Shown here piece after piece: positions 35,201-48,050 of a stretch of DNA of 64,000 nt; the stretch's first letter is position 1; every line of letters starts with the position of its first letter. The stretch lies in the NCBI RefSeq assembly GCF_040869045.1, contig NW_027137009.1, forward strand, positions 186,001-250,000, read 5' to 3'. Below the pieces are notes generated by a model. That model had not been told where the DNA came from. It saw nothing but the letters and a program-made list of their open reading frames with translations, and did no database searches. Origin of the DNA: Eurosta solidaginis (taxonomy: Eukaryota; Arthropoda; Insecta; Diptera; Tephritidae). The position numbers and the translations under genes were made by a program.

Positions 35201-36000
35201 TGTATATCCTTTAATTCTAGAGTTAGATTGATAAATACCGTGTACGAATTTGTTTAACCCATTTGTTTTGGTTACTCGACGGCTCCGTTCTCGTGTAGCC
35301 TACATATTGCGTTGTTTTTTTTTAATTTGCTTAGCGGGCTAAAGGTTAGCATGCTTAAAATACGTAAGTCGTTTTGTTCAACAAATCTGAGTAGATAACT
35401 CAGCAGTTGTTTGCATCAGAGCGAAAATTTTTGAGATAGTTATTAAAACTGTTTAAAGGTTGTCAAACGTTGTTTCTCGTTGTATATCCTTTAATTCTAG
35501 AGTTAAATTGATAAATACCGTGTACGAATTTGTTTAACACATTTGTTTTGGTTACTCGACGACTCCGTTCTCGTGTAGCCTACATATAGCGTTTTTTTTT
35601 TTAATTTGCTTACCGGGCTAAAGGTTGGCATGCTTAAAATACGTAAGTCGTTTTGTTCAACAAATTTGAGTAGATAACTCAGCAGTTGTTTGCATCAGAG
35701 CGACAATTTTTGAGAAAGTTATTAAAACTGTTCAAAGGTTGTCAAACGTTGTTTCTCGTTGTATATCCTTTAAATCTAGAGTTAAATTGATAAATATCGT
35801 GTAAGAATTTGTTTAACCCATTTGTTTTGGTTACTCGACGGCTCCGATCTCGTGTAGCCTACATATTGCGTTTTTTTTTTTAATTTGCTTACCGGGCTAA
35901 AGGTTAGCATGCTTAAAATACGTAAGTCGTTTTTTTTCAACAAATTTGAGTAGATAACTCAGCAGTTTTTTGCATCAGGGCGACAATTTTTGAGATAGTT
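32222..36000 (+). repeat. Block C, copy 3 (right end lost)
   Basis: Follows copy 1 at an offset of about 21,607 bp and copy 2 at about 12,539 bp (for example GGTTGCCACACG at 34,903). It departs at about 36,000: where copies 1 and 2 have AAAAATATTTAAAGG, this copy continues into AAAACTGTTTAAAGG with GTTTCTAGTTG. That is the first marker of domain D, so block C lacks its last 2-3 monomers here. Confidence 0.88.
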
Positions 36001-39000
36001 ATTAAAACTGTTTAAAGGTTGTCAAACGTTGTTTCTAGTTGTATATCCTTTAATTCTAGAGCTAAATTGATAAATACCGTGTAAGAATTTGTTTAACCCA
36101 TTTGTTTTTGTTACTCGACGGCTCCGTTCTCGTGTAGCCTACATATTGCGTTTTTTTTTTAATTTGCTTACCGGGCTAAAGGTTAGCATGCTTAAAATAC
36201 GTAAGTCGTTTTGTTCAACAAATTTGAGTAGATAACTCAGGAGATGTTTGCATCAGAGCGACAATTTTTGAGATAGTTATTAAAACTGTTTTAATTCTAT
36301 AATTAAATTGATAAATACCGTGTACGAATTTGTTTAACCCATTTGTTTTGGTTACTCGACGGCTCCGTTCTCGTGTAGCCTACATATTGCGTTTTTTTTA
36401 ATTTGCTTACCGGGCTAAAGGTTAGCATGCTTAAAATACGTAAGTCGTTTTGTTCAACAAATTTGAGTAGATAACTCAGCAGTTGTTTGCATCAGAGCGA
36501 CAATTTTTGAGATAGTTATTAAAACTTTTTAAAAGTTGTCAAACGTTGTTTCTCGTTGTATATCCTTTAATTCTATAGTTAAATTGATAAATACCGTGTA
36601 CGAATTTGTTTAACCCATTTGTTGGGTTACTCGACAGCTCCGTTCTCGTGTAGCCTACATATTGCGTTTTTTTTTAATTTGCTTACCGGGCTAAAGGTTA
36701 GCATGCTTAAAATATGTAAGTCGTTTTGTTCAACAAATTTGAGTAGATAACTCAGGAGTTGTTTGCATCAGAGCGACAATTTTTGAGATAGTTATTAAAA
36801 CTGTTTTAATTCTATAACTAAATTGATAAATACCGTGTACGAATTTGTTTAACCCATTTGTTTTGGTTACTCGACGGCTCCGTTCTCGTGTAGCCTACAT
36901 ATTGGGTTTTTTTTAATTTGCTTACCGGGCTAAAGGTTAGCATGCTTAAAATACGTAAGTCGTTTTGTTCAACAAATTTGAGTAGATAACTCAGCAGTTG
37001 TTTGCATCAGAGCGACAATTTTTGAGATAGTTATTAAAACTGTTTAAAGGTTGTCAAACGTTGTTTCTCGTTTTATATCCTTTAATTCTATAGTTAAATT
37101 GATAAATACCATGTACGAATTTGTTTAACCCATTTGCTGGGTTACTCGACGGCTCCGTTCTCGTGTAGCCTACATATTGCGTTTTTTTTTTTGAATTTGC
37201 TTACCGGGCTAAAGGTAAGCATGCTTAAAATACGTAAGTCGTTTTGTTCAACAAATTTGAGTAGATAACTCAGCAGTTGTTTGCATCAGAGCGACAATTT
37301 TTGAGATAGTTATTAAAACTGTTTAAAGGTTGTCAAACGTTGTTTCTCGTTGTATATCCTTTAATCCTAGCGTTAAATTGATAAATACCGCGTACGAATT
37401 TGTCTAACCCATTAGTTTTGGTTACTCGACCGCTCCGTTCTCGTGTAGCCTACATATTGCGTTTTTTTTAATTTGTTTACCGGGCTAAAGGTTAGCATGC
37501 TTAAAATACGTAAGTCGTTTTGTTCAACAAATTTGAGTAGATAACTCGGCAGTTGTTTGCATCAGAGCGACAATTTTTGAGATAGTTATTAAAACTGTTT
37601 AAAGGTTGCCAAACGTTGTTTCTCGTTGTATATCCTTTAATTCTAGAGTTAAATTAATAAATACCGTGTACGAATTTGTTTAACCCATTTGTTTTGGTTA
37701 CTCGACGGCTCCGTTCTCGTGTAGCCTACATATTGCGTTTTTTTTTTTATTTGCTTACCGGGCTAAAGGTTAGCATGCTTAAAATACGTAAGTCGTTTTG
37801 TTCAACAAATTTGAGTAGATAACTCAGCAGTTGTTTGCATCAGAGCGACAATTTTTGAGATAGTTTTTAAAACTGTTTAAAGGTTGTCAAACGTTGTTTC
37901 TCGTTGTATATCCTTTAATTCTAGAGTTAGATTGACAAATACCGTGTACGAATTTGTTTAACCCATTTGTTTTGGTTACTCGACGGCTCCGTTCTCGTGT
38001 AGCCTACATATTGCGTTGTTTTTTTTAATTTGCTTACCGGGCTAAAGGTTAGCATGCTTAAAATACGTAAGTCGTTTTGTTCAACAAATTTGAGTAGATA
38101 ACTCAGCAGTTGTTTGCATCAGAGCGACAACTTTTGAGATAGTTATTAAAACTGTTTAAAGGTTGTCAAACGTGGTTTCTCGTTGTATATCCTTTAATTC
38201 TAGAGTTAAATTGATAAATACCGTGTACGAATTAGTTTAACCCATTTGTTTTGGTTACTCGACGGCTCCGTCCTCGTGTAGCCTACATATTGCGTTTTTT
38301 TTTAATTTGCTTACCGGGCTAAAGGTTAGCATGCTTAAAATACGTAAGTCGTTTTGTTCAACAAATTTGAGTAGATAACTCAGCAGTTGTTTGCATCAGA
38401 GCGACAATTTTTGAGAAAGTTATTAAAACTGTTTAAAGGTTGTCAAACGTTGTTTCTCGTTGTATATCCTTTAATTCTAGAGTTAAATTGATAAATACCG
38501 TGTACGAATTTGTTTAACCCATTTGTTTTGGTTACTCGACGGCTCCGATCTCGTGTAGCCTACATATTGCGTTTTTTTTTTAATTTGCTTACCGGGCTGA
38601 AGGTTAGCATGCTTAAAATACGTAAGTCGTTTTTTTTTCAACAAATTTGAGTAGATAACTCAGCAGTTGTTTGCATCAGGGCGACAATTTTTGAGATAGT
38701 CATTAAAACTGTTTAAAGGTTGTCAAACATTGTTTCTAGTTGTATATCCTTTAATTCTAGAGTTAAATTGATAAATACCGTGTACGAATTTGTTTAACCC
38801 ATTTGTTTTTGTTACTCGACGGCTCCGTTCTCGTGTAGCCTACATATTGCGTTTTTTTTTTAATTTGCTTACCGGGCTAAAGGTTAGCATGCTTAAAATA
38901 TGTAAGTCGTTTTGTTCAACAAATTTGAGTAGATAACTCAGGATATGTTTGCATCAGAGCGACAATTTTTGAGATAGTTATTAAAACTGTTTTAATTCTA

Positions 39001-40192
39001 TAATTAAATTGATAAATACCGTGTACGAATTTGTTTAACCCATTTGTTTTGGTTACTCGACGGCTCCGTTCTCGTGTAGCCTACATATTGCGTTTTTTTT
39101 TAAATTTGAGTAGATAACTCAACAGTTGTTTGCATCAGAGCGACAATTTTTGAGATAGTTATTAAAACTTTTTAAAGGTTGTCAAACGTTGTTTCTCGTT
39201 GTATATCCTTTAATTCTATAGTTAAATTGATAAATACCGTGTACGAATTTGTTTAACCCATTTGTTGGGTTACTCGACGGCTCCGTTCTCGTGTAGCCTA
39301 CATATTGCGTTTTTTTTTTAATTTGCTTACCGGGCTAAAGGTTAGCATGCTTAAAATACGTAAGTCGTTTTGTTTAACAAATTTGAGTAGATAACTCGGC
39401 AGTTGTTTGCATCAGAGCGACAATTTTTGAGATAGTTATTAAAACGTTTTAAAGGTTGCCAAACGTTGTTTCTCGTTGTATATCCTTTAATTCTAGAGTT
39501 AAATTAATAAATACCGTGTACGAATTTGTTTAACCCATTTGTTTTGGTTACTCGACGGCTCCGTTCTCGTGTAGCCTACATATTGCGTTTTTTTTAAATT
39601 TGCTTACCGGGCTAAAGGTTAGCATGCTTAAAATACGTAAGTCGTTTTGTTCAACAAATTTGAGTAGATAACTCAGGAGATGTTTGCATCAGAGCGACAA
39701 TTTTTGAGATAGTTATTAAAACTGTTTTAATTCTATAATTAAATTGATAAATACCGTGTACGAATTTGTTTAACCCATTTGTTTTGGTTACTCGACGGCT
39801 CCGTTCTCGTGTAGCCTACATATTGCGTTTTTTTTAATTTGCTTACCGGGCTAAAGGTTAGCATGCTTAAAATACGTAAGTCGTTTTGTTCAACAAATTT
39901 GAGTAGATAACTCAGCAGTTGTTTGCGTCAGAGCGACAATTTTTGAGATAGTTATTAAAACTTTTTAAAAGTTGTCAAACGTTGTTTCTCGTTGTATATC
40001 CTTTAATTCTATAGTTAAATTGATAAATACCGTGTACGAATTTGTTTAACCCATTTGTTGGGTTACTCGACAGCTCCGTTCTCGTGTAGCCTACATATTG
40101 CGTTTTTTTTTAATTTGCTTACCGGGCTAAAGGTTAGCATGCTTAAAATATGTAAGTCGTTTTGTTCAACAAATTTGAGTAGATAACTCAGG
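36001..40192 (+). repeat. Domain D, first part: short-monomer region
   Basis: Forward monomers with a new set of variants: TTGTTGGGTTACTCG, TTCTATAGTTAAATTG (which destroys TCTAGA), AAACTTTTTAAAAGTTG, CTCGTTTTATATCC with TTGCTGGGTTAC, TTTAATCCTAG with GTCTAACCCATTAG, and GATTGACAAATACC with GCGTTGTTTTTT. 240-bp short units are interspersed. Nearly the same series returns at about 49,780-54,250. Confidence 0.85.
39060..39150 (+). repeat. Monomer with 60-bp deletion (first copy)
   Basis: The T run is followed by AAATTTGAGTAGATAAC at 39,102, skipping the 60 bp from GCTTACCGGG to CAACAAATTT. In a full unit AATTTG stands at both ends of the lost part, so deletion between direct repeats is likely. 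The identical rearrangement, with the shared variant ACTCAACAG, stands at 53,162 (offset 14,061), showing it was copied by segmental duplication. Confidence 0.88.
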
Positions 40193-41540
40193 AGTTGTTT
40201 GCATCAGAGCGACAATTTTTGAGATAGTTATTAAAACTGTTTTAATTCTATAACTAAATTGATAAATACCGTGTACGAATTTGTTTAACCCATTTGTTTT
40301 GGTTACTCGACGGCTCCGTTCTCGTGTAGCCTACATATTGGGTTTTTTTTAATTTGCTTACCGGGCTAAAGGTTAGCATGCTTAAAATACGTAAGTCGTT
40401 TTGTTCAACAAATTTGAGTAGATAACTCAGCAGTTGTTTGCATCAGAGCGACAATTTTTGAGATAGTTATTAAAACTGTTTAAAGGTTGTCAAACGTTGT
40501 TTCTCGTTTTATATCCTTTAATTCTATAGTTAAATTGATAAATACCGTGTACGAATTTGTTTAACCCATTTGCTGGGTTACTCGACAGCTCCGTTCTCGT
40601 GTAGCCTACATATTGCGTTTTTTTTTAATTTGCTTACCGGGCTAAAGGTAAGCATGCTTAAAATACGTAAGTCGTTTTGTTCAACAAATTTGAGTAGATA
40701 ACTCAGCAGTTGTTTGCATCAGAGCGACAATTTTTGAGATAGTTATTAAAACTGTTTAAAGGTTGTCAAACGTTGTTTCTCGTTGTATATCCTTTAATCC
40801 TAGAGTTAAATTGATAAATACCGTGTACGAATTTGTCTAACCCATTAGTTTTGGTTACTCGACCGCTCCGTTCTCGTGTAGCCTACATATTGCGTTTTTT
40901 TTAATTTGTTTACCGGGCTAAAGGTTAGCATGCTTAAAATACGTAAGTCGTTTTGTTCAACAAATTTGAGTAGATAACTCGGCAGTTGTTTGCATCAGAG
41001 CGACAATTTTTGAGATAGTTATTAAAACTGTTTAAAGGTTGCCAAACGTTGTTTCTCGTTGTATATCCTTTAATTCTAGAGTTAAATTAATAAATACCGT
41101 GTACGAATTTGTTTAACCCATTTGTTTTGGGTACTCGACGGCTCCGTTCTCGTATAGCCTACATATTGCGTTTTTTTTTTAATTTGCTTACCGGGCTAAA
41201 GGTTAGCATGCTTAAAATACGTAAGTCGTTTTGTTCAACAAATTTGAGTAGATAACTCAGCAGTTGTTTGCATCAGAGCGACAATTTTTTAGATAGTTTT
41301 TAAAACTGTTTAAAGGTTGTCAAACGTTGTTTCTCGTTGTATATCCTTTAATTCTAGAGTTAGATTGACAAATACCGTGTACGAATTTGTTTAACCCATT
41401 TGTTTTGGTTACTCGACGGCTCCGTTCTCGTGTAGCCTACATATTGCGTTGTTTTTTTTAATTTGCTTACCGGGCTAAAGGTTAGCATGCTTAAAATACG
41501 TAAGTCGTTTTGTTCAACAAATTTGAGTAGATAACTCAGG
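40193..41540 (+). repeat. 1,348-bp five-monomer higher-order unit, copy A
   Basis: Contains, in order: a short 240-bp monomer with TATAACT, a TTGGGTTTTTTTT unit, CTCGTTTTATATCC with TTGCTGGGTTAC, TTTAATCCTAG with GTCTAACCCATTAG, GGTTGCCAAACG with TTTTGGGTACTCG and CGTATAGCC, and ATTTTTTAGATAGTTTTT with GATTGACAAATACC. Markers recur at exactly 1,348 bp (CTCGTTTTAT at 40,503 and 41,851). Confidence 0.87.
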
Positions 41541-42888
41541 AGATGTTTGCATCAGAGCGACAATTTTTGAGATAGTTATTAAAACTGTTTTAATTCTATA
41601 ATTAAATTGATAAATACCGTGTACGAATTTGTTTAACCCATTTGTTTTGGTTACTCGACGGCTCCGTTCTCGTGTAGCCTACATATTGGGTTTTTTTTAA
41701 TTTGCTTACCGGGCTAAAGGTTAGCATGCTTAAAATACGTAAGTCGTTTTGTTCAACAAATTTGAGTAGATAACTCAGCAGTTGTTTGCATCAGAGCGAC
41801 AATTTTTGAGATAGTTATTAAAACTGTTTAAAGGTTGTCAAACGTTGTTTCTCGTTTTATATCCTTTAATTCTATAGTTAAATTGATAAATACCGTGTAC
41901 GAATTTGTTTAACCCATTTGCTGGGTTACTCGACAGCTCCGTTCTCGTGTAGCCTACATATTGCGTTTTTTTTTAATTTGCTTACCGGGCTAAAGGTAAG
42001 CATGCTTAAAATACGTAAGTCGTTTTGTTCAACAAATTTGAGTAGATAACTCAGCAGTTGTTTGCATCAGAGCGACAATTTTTGAGATAGTTATTAAAAC
42101 TGTTTAAAGGTTGTCAAACGTTGTTTCTCGTTGTATATCCTTTAATCCTAGAGTTAAATTGATAAATACCGTGTACGAATTTGTCTAACCCATTAGTTTT
42201 GGTTACTCGACCGCTCCGTTCTCGTGTAGCCTACATATTGCGTTTTTTTTAATTTGTTTACCGGGCTAAAGGTTAGCATGCTTAAAATACGTAAGTCGTT
42301 TTGTTCAACAAATTTGAGTAGATAACTCGGCAGTTGTTTGCATCAGAGCGACAATTTTTGAGATAGTTATTAAAACTGTTTAAAGGTTGCCAAACGTTGT
42401 TTCTCGTTGTATATCCTTTAATTCTAGAGTTAAATTAATAAATACCGTGTACGAATTTGTTTAACCCATTTGTTTTGGGTACTCGACGGCTCCGTTCTCG
42501 TATAGCCTACATATTGCGTTTTTTTTTTAATTTGCTTACCGGGCTAAAGGTTAGCATGCTTAAAATACGTAAGTCGTTTTGTTCAACAAATTTGAGTAGA
42601 TAACTCAGCAGTTGTTTGCATCAGAGCGACAATTTTTTAGATAGTTTTTAAAACTGTTTAAAGGTTGTCAAACGTTGTTTCTCGTTGTATATCCTTTAAT
42701 TCTAGAGTTAGATTGACAAATACCGTGTACGAATTTGTTTAACCCATTTGTTTTGGTTACTCGACGGCTCCGTTCTCGTGTAGCCTACATATTGCGTTGT
42801 TTTTTTTAATTTGCTTACCGGGCTAAAGGTTAGCATGCTTAAAATACGTAAGTCGTTTTGTTCAACAAATTTGAGTAGATAACTCAGG
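41541..42888 (+). repeat. 1,348-bp five-monomer higher-order unit, copy B
   Basis: A tandem copy of the preceding unit with the same marker order, including the rare TTTTGGGTACTCG/CGTATAGCC and TTTTTTAGATAGTTTTT changes. The AGGAGATG signature recurs at 41,541 and 42,889. The main difference is TATAATT in the short monomer where copy A has TATAACT. High identity points to a recent tandem duplication. Confidence 0.87.
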
Positions 42889-43385
42889 AGATGTTTGCAT
42901 CAGAGCGACAATTTTTGAGATAGTTATTAAAACTGTTTTAATTCTATAATTAAATTGATAAATACCGTGTACGAATTTGTTTAACCCATTTGTTTTGGTT
43001 ACTCGACGGCTCCGTTCTCGTGTAGCCTACATATTGCGTTTTTTTTTAATTTGCTTACCGGGCTAAAGGTTAGCATGCTTAAAATACGTAAGTCGTTTTG
43101 TTCAACAAATTTGAGTAGATAACTCAGCAGTTGTTTGCATCAGAGCGACAATTTTTGAGATAGTTTTTAAAACTGTTTAAAGGTTGTCAAACGTTGTTTC
43201 TCGTTGTATATCCCTTAATTCTAGAGTTAGATTGACAAATACCGTGTACGAATTTGTTTAACCCATTTGTTTTGGTTACTCGACGGCTCCGTTCTCGTGT
43301 AGCCTACATATTGCGTTGTTTTTTTTAATTTGCTTACCGGGCTAAAGGTTAGCATGCTTAAAATACGTAAGTCGTTTTGTTCAAC
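42889..43385 (+). repeat. Start of a third higher-order copy, interrupted
   Basis: Begins like copy B (short monomer with TATAATT) but then goes directly to the GATTGACAAATACC/GCGTTGTTTTTT unit, leaving out the middle monomers. At about 43,386 it switches at CAACACATTTG into block C-type sequence. Confidence 0.78.
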
Positions 43386-45720
43386 ACATTTGAGTAGATA
43401 ACTCAGCAGTTGTTTGCATCAGAGCGACAATTTTTGAGATAGTTATTAAAACTGTTTAAAGGTTTTCAAACGTTGTTTCTCGTTGTATATCCTTTATTTC
43501 TAGAGTTTAATTGATAAATATCGTGTACGAATTTGTTTAACACATTTGTTTTGGTTACTCGACGGCTCCGTTCTCGTGTAGCCTACATATTGCGGTTTTT
43601 TTTAATTTGCCTACCGGGCTAAAGGTTAGCATGCTTAAAATACGTAAGTCGTTTTGTTCAACAAATTTGAATAGATAACTCAGCAGTTGTTTGCATCAGA
43701 GAGACAATTTTTGAGATAGTTATTAAAACTGTTTAAAGGTTGTCAAACGTTGTTTCTCGTTGTATATCCTTTAATTCTATAGTTAAATTGATAAATACCG
43801 TGTACGAATTTGTTTAACCCATTTGTTGGGTTACTCGACGGCTTCGTTTTGGTGTAGCCTTCATATAGAGTTTTTTTTTAATTTGCTTACCGGGCTAAAG
43901 GTTAGCATGCTTAAAATACGTAAGTCGTTTTGTTCAACAAATTTGAGTAGATAACTCAGCAGTTGTTTGCATCAGAGCAAAAATTTTTGAGATAGTTATT
44001 AAAACTGTTTAAAGGGTGTCAAACGTTGTTTCTCGTTGTATATCCTTTAATTCTAGAGTTAGATTGATAAATACCGTGTACGAATTTGTTTAACCCATTT
44101 GTTTTGGTTACTCGACGGCTCCGTTCTCGTGTAGCCTACATATTGCGTTGTTTTTTTTAATTTGCTTAGCGGGCTAAAGGTTAGCATGCTTAAAATACGT
44201 AAGTCGTTTTGTTCAACAAATCTGAGTAGATAACTCAGCAGTTGTTTGCATCAGAGCGAAAATTTTTGAGATAGTTATTAAAACTGTTTAAAGGTTGTCA
44301 AACGTTGTTTCTCGTTGTATATCCTTTAATTCTATAGTTACATTGATAAATACCGTGTACGAATTTGTTTAACCCATTTGTTGGGTTACTCGACGGCTCC
44401 GTTCTCGTGTAGTCTACATATTGCGTTTTTTTTTAATTTGCTTACCGGGCTAAAGGTTAGCATGCTTAAAATACGTAAGTCGTTTTGTTCAACAAATTTG
44501 AGTAGATAACTCAGCAGTTGTTTGCATCAGGGAGACAATTTTTGAGATAGTTATTAAAACTGTTTAAAGGTTGTCAAACGTTGTTTCTCGTTGTATATCG
44601 TTTAATTCTAGAGTTAAATCGATAAATACCGTGTACGAATTTGTTTAACCCATTTGTTTTGGTTACTCGACGGCTTCGTTTTGGTGTAGCCTTCATATAG
44701 AGTTTTTTTTTAATTTGCTTACCGGGCTAAAGGTTAGCTTGCTTAAAATACGTAAGTCGTTTTGTTCAACAAATTTGAGTAGATAACTCGGCAGTTGTTT
44801 GCATCATAGCGACAATTTTTGAGATAGTTATTAAAACTGTTTAAAGGTTGCCAAACGTTGTTTCTCGTTGTATATCCTTTAATTCTAGAGTTAAATTAAT
44901 AAATACCGTGTACGAATTTGTTCAACCCATTTGTTTTGGTTACTCGACGGCTCCGTTCTCGTGTAGCCTACATATTGCGTTTTTTTTTAATTTGCTTACC
45001 GGGCTAAAGGTTAGCATGCTTAAAATACGTAAGTCGTTTTGTTCAACAAATTTGAGTAGATAACTCAGCAGTTGTTTGCATCAGAGCAAAAATTTTTGAG
45101 ATAGTTATTAAAACTGTTTAAAGGGTGTCAAACGTTGTTTCTCGTTGTATATCCTTTAATTCTAGAGTTAGATTGATAAATACCGTGTACGAATTTGTTT
45201 AACCCATTTGTTTAGTTACTCGACGGCTCCGTTCTCGTGTAGCCTACATATTGCGTTGTTTTTTTTTAATTTGCTTAGCGGGCTAAAGGTTAGCATGCTT
45301 AAAATACGTAAGTCGTTTTGTTCAACAAATCTGAGTAGATAACTCAGCAGTTGTTTGCATCAGAGCGAAAATTTTTGAGATAGTTATTAAAACTGTTTAA
45401 AGGTTGTCAAACGTTGTTTCTCGTTGTATATCCTTTAATTCTAGAGCTAAATTGATAAATACCGTGTAAGAATTTGTTTAACCCATTTGTTTTTGTTACT
45501 CGACGGCTCCGTTCTCGTGTAGCCTACATATTGCGTTTTTTTTTTAATTTGCTTAGCGGGCTAAAGGTTAGCATGCTTAAAATACGTAAGTCGTTTTTTT
45601 TCAACAAATTTGAGTAGATAACTCAGCAGTTTTTTGCATCAGGGCGACAATTTTTGAGATAGTTATTAAAACTGTTTAAAGGTTGTCAAACGTTGTTTCT
45701 AGTTGTATATCCTTTAATTC
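43386..45720 (+). repeat. Block C-type patch inside domain D
   Basis: Monomers with block C markers: CAACACATTTG, AGGTTTTCAAACG with GAGTTTAATTG, CGGCTTCGTTTTGGTG (here with CCTTCATATAGAG), AGAGCAAAAATTTTTG with AAAGGGTGTC, AAATCTGAGTAG. A four-monomer series appears twice inside the patch (AGAGCAAAAAT at about 43,975 and 45,084). One monomer near 43,820 is itself a hybrid, with TTGTTGGGTTACTCG joined to CGGCTTCG. Only satellite is present. Confidence 0.78.
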
Positions 45721-48050
45721 TAGAGCTAAATTGATAAATACCGTGTAAGAATTTGTTTAACCCATTTGTTTTTGTTACTCGACGGCTCCGTTCTCGTGTA
45801 GCCTACATATTGCGTTTTTTTTTAAATTTGCTTACCGGGCTAAAGGTTAGCATGCTTAAAATACGTAAGTCGTTTTGTTCAACAAATTTGAGTAGATAAC
45901 TCAGCAGTTGTTTGCATCAGAGCGACAATTTTTGAGATAGTTATTAAAACTTTTTAAAAGTTTTCAAACGTTGTTTCTCGTTGTATATCCTTTAATTCTA
46001 TAGTTAAATTGATAAATACCGTGTACGAATTTGTTTAACCCATTTGTTTTGGTTACTCGACGGCTCCGTTCTCGTGTAGCCTACATATTGCGTTTTTTTT
46101 AATTTGCTTACCGGGCTAAAGGTTAGCATGCTTAAAATACGTAAGTCGTTTTGTTCAACAAATTTGAGTAGATAACTCAGCAGTTGTTTGCATCAGAGCG
46201 ACAATTTTTGAGATAGTTATTAAAACTTTTTAAAAGTTGTCAAACGTTGTTTCTCGTTGTATATCCTTTAATTCTATAGTTAAATTGATAAATACCGTGT
46301 ACGAATTTGTTTAACCCATTTGTTGGGTTACTCGACGGCTCCGTTCTCGTGTAGCCTACATATTGCGGTTTTTTTTAATTTGCCTACCGGGCTAAAGGTT
46401 AGCATGCTTAAAATACGTAAGTCGTTTTGTTCAACAAATTTGAATAGATAACTCGGCAGTTGTTTGCATCAGAGCGACAATTTTTGAGATAGTTATTAAA
46501 ACTGTTTAAAGGTTGCCAAACGTTGTTTCTCGTTGTATATCCTTTAATTCTAGAGTTAAATTAATAAATACCGTGTACGAATTTGTTTAACCCATTTGTT
46601 TTGGTTACTCGACGGCTCCGTTCTCGTGTAGCCTACATATTGCGTTTTTTTTAATTTGCTTACCGGGCTAAAGGTTAGCATGCTTAAAATACGTAAGTCG
46701 TTTTGTTCAACAAATTTGAGTAGATAACTCAGCAGTTGTTTGCATCAGAGCGACAATTTTTGAAATAGTTTTTAAAACTGTTTAAAGGTTGTCAAACGTT
46801 GTTTCTCGTTGTATATCCTTTAATTCTAGAGTTAGATTGACAAATACCGTGTACGAATTTGTTTAACCCATTTGTTTTGGTTACTCGACGGCTCCGTTCT
46901 CGTGTAGCCTACATATTGCGTTGTTTTTTTTAATTTGCTTACCGGGCTAAAGGTTAGCATGCTTAAAATACGTAAGTCGTTTTGTTCAACAAATTTGAGT
47001 AGATAACTCAGGAGATGTTTGCATCAGAGCGACAATTTTTGAGATAGTTATTAAAACTGTTTTAATTCTATAATTAAATTGATAAATACCGTGTACGAAT
47101 TTGTTTAACCCATTTGTTTTGGTTACTCGAAGGCTCCGTTCTCGTGTAGCCTACATATTGCGTTTTTTTTAATTTGCTTGCCGGGCTAAAGGTTAGCATG
47201 CTTAAAATACGTAAGTCGTTTTGTTCAACAAATTTGAGTAGATAACTCAGCAGTTGTTTGCATCAGAGCGACAATTTTCGAGATAGTTATTAAAACTTTT
47301 TAAAAGTTGTCAAACGTTGTTTCTCGTTGTATATCCTTTAATTCTATAGTTAAATTGATAAATACCGTGTACGAATTTGTTTAACCCATTTGTTGGGTTA
47401 CTCGACGGCTCCGTTCTCGTGTAGCCTACATATTGCGTTTTTTTTAATTTGCTTACCGGGCTAAAGGTTAGCATGCTTAAAATACGTAAGTCGTTTTGTT
47501 CAACAAATTTGAGTAGATAACTCTGCAGTTGTTTGCATCAGAGCGACAATTTTTGAGATAGTTATTAAAACTTTTTAAAAGTTGTCAAACGTTGTTTCTC
47601 GTTGTATATCCTTTAATTCTATAGTTAAATTGATAAATACCGTGTACGAATTTGTTTAACCCATTTGTTGGGTTACTCGACGGCTCCGTTCTCGTGTAGC
47701 CTACATATTGCGGTTTTTTTTAATTTGCCTACCGGGCTAAAGGTTAGCATGCTTAAAATACGTAAGTCGTTTTGTTCAACAAATTTGAATAGATAACTCA
47801 GCAATTGTTTGCATCAGAGAGACAATTTTTGAGATAGTTATTAAAACTGTTTAAAGGTTGTCAAACGTGGTTTCTCGTTGTATATCCTTTATTTCTAGAG
47901 TTAAATTGATAAATACCGTGTACGAATTTGTTTAACCCATTTGTTGGGTTACTTGACGGCTCCGTTCTCGTGTAGCCTACATATTGGGTTTTTTTTTTAA
48001 TTTTCTTACCGGGCTAAAGGTTAGCATGCTTAAAATACGTAAGTCGTTTT
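45721..48050 (+). repeat. Domain D monomers between block C-type patches
   Basis: Short-monomer domain units again: GAGCTAAATTG, AAACTTTTTAAAAG, TTGTTGGGTTAC, GGTTGCCAAACG with AAATTAATAAATAC, GATTGACAAATACC, and one short monomer at 47,058. An isolated change ATTTGCTTGCCGGGC is seen near 47,177. No gene or inserted element. Confidence 0.8.
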
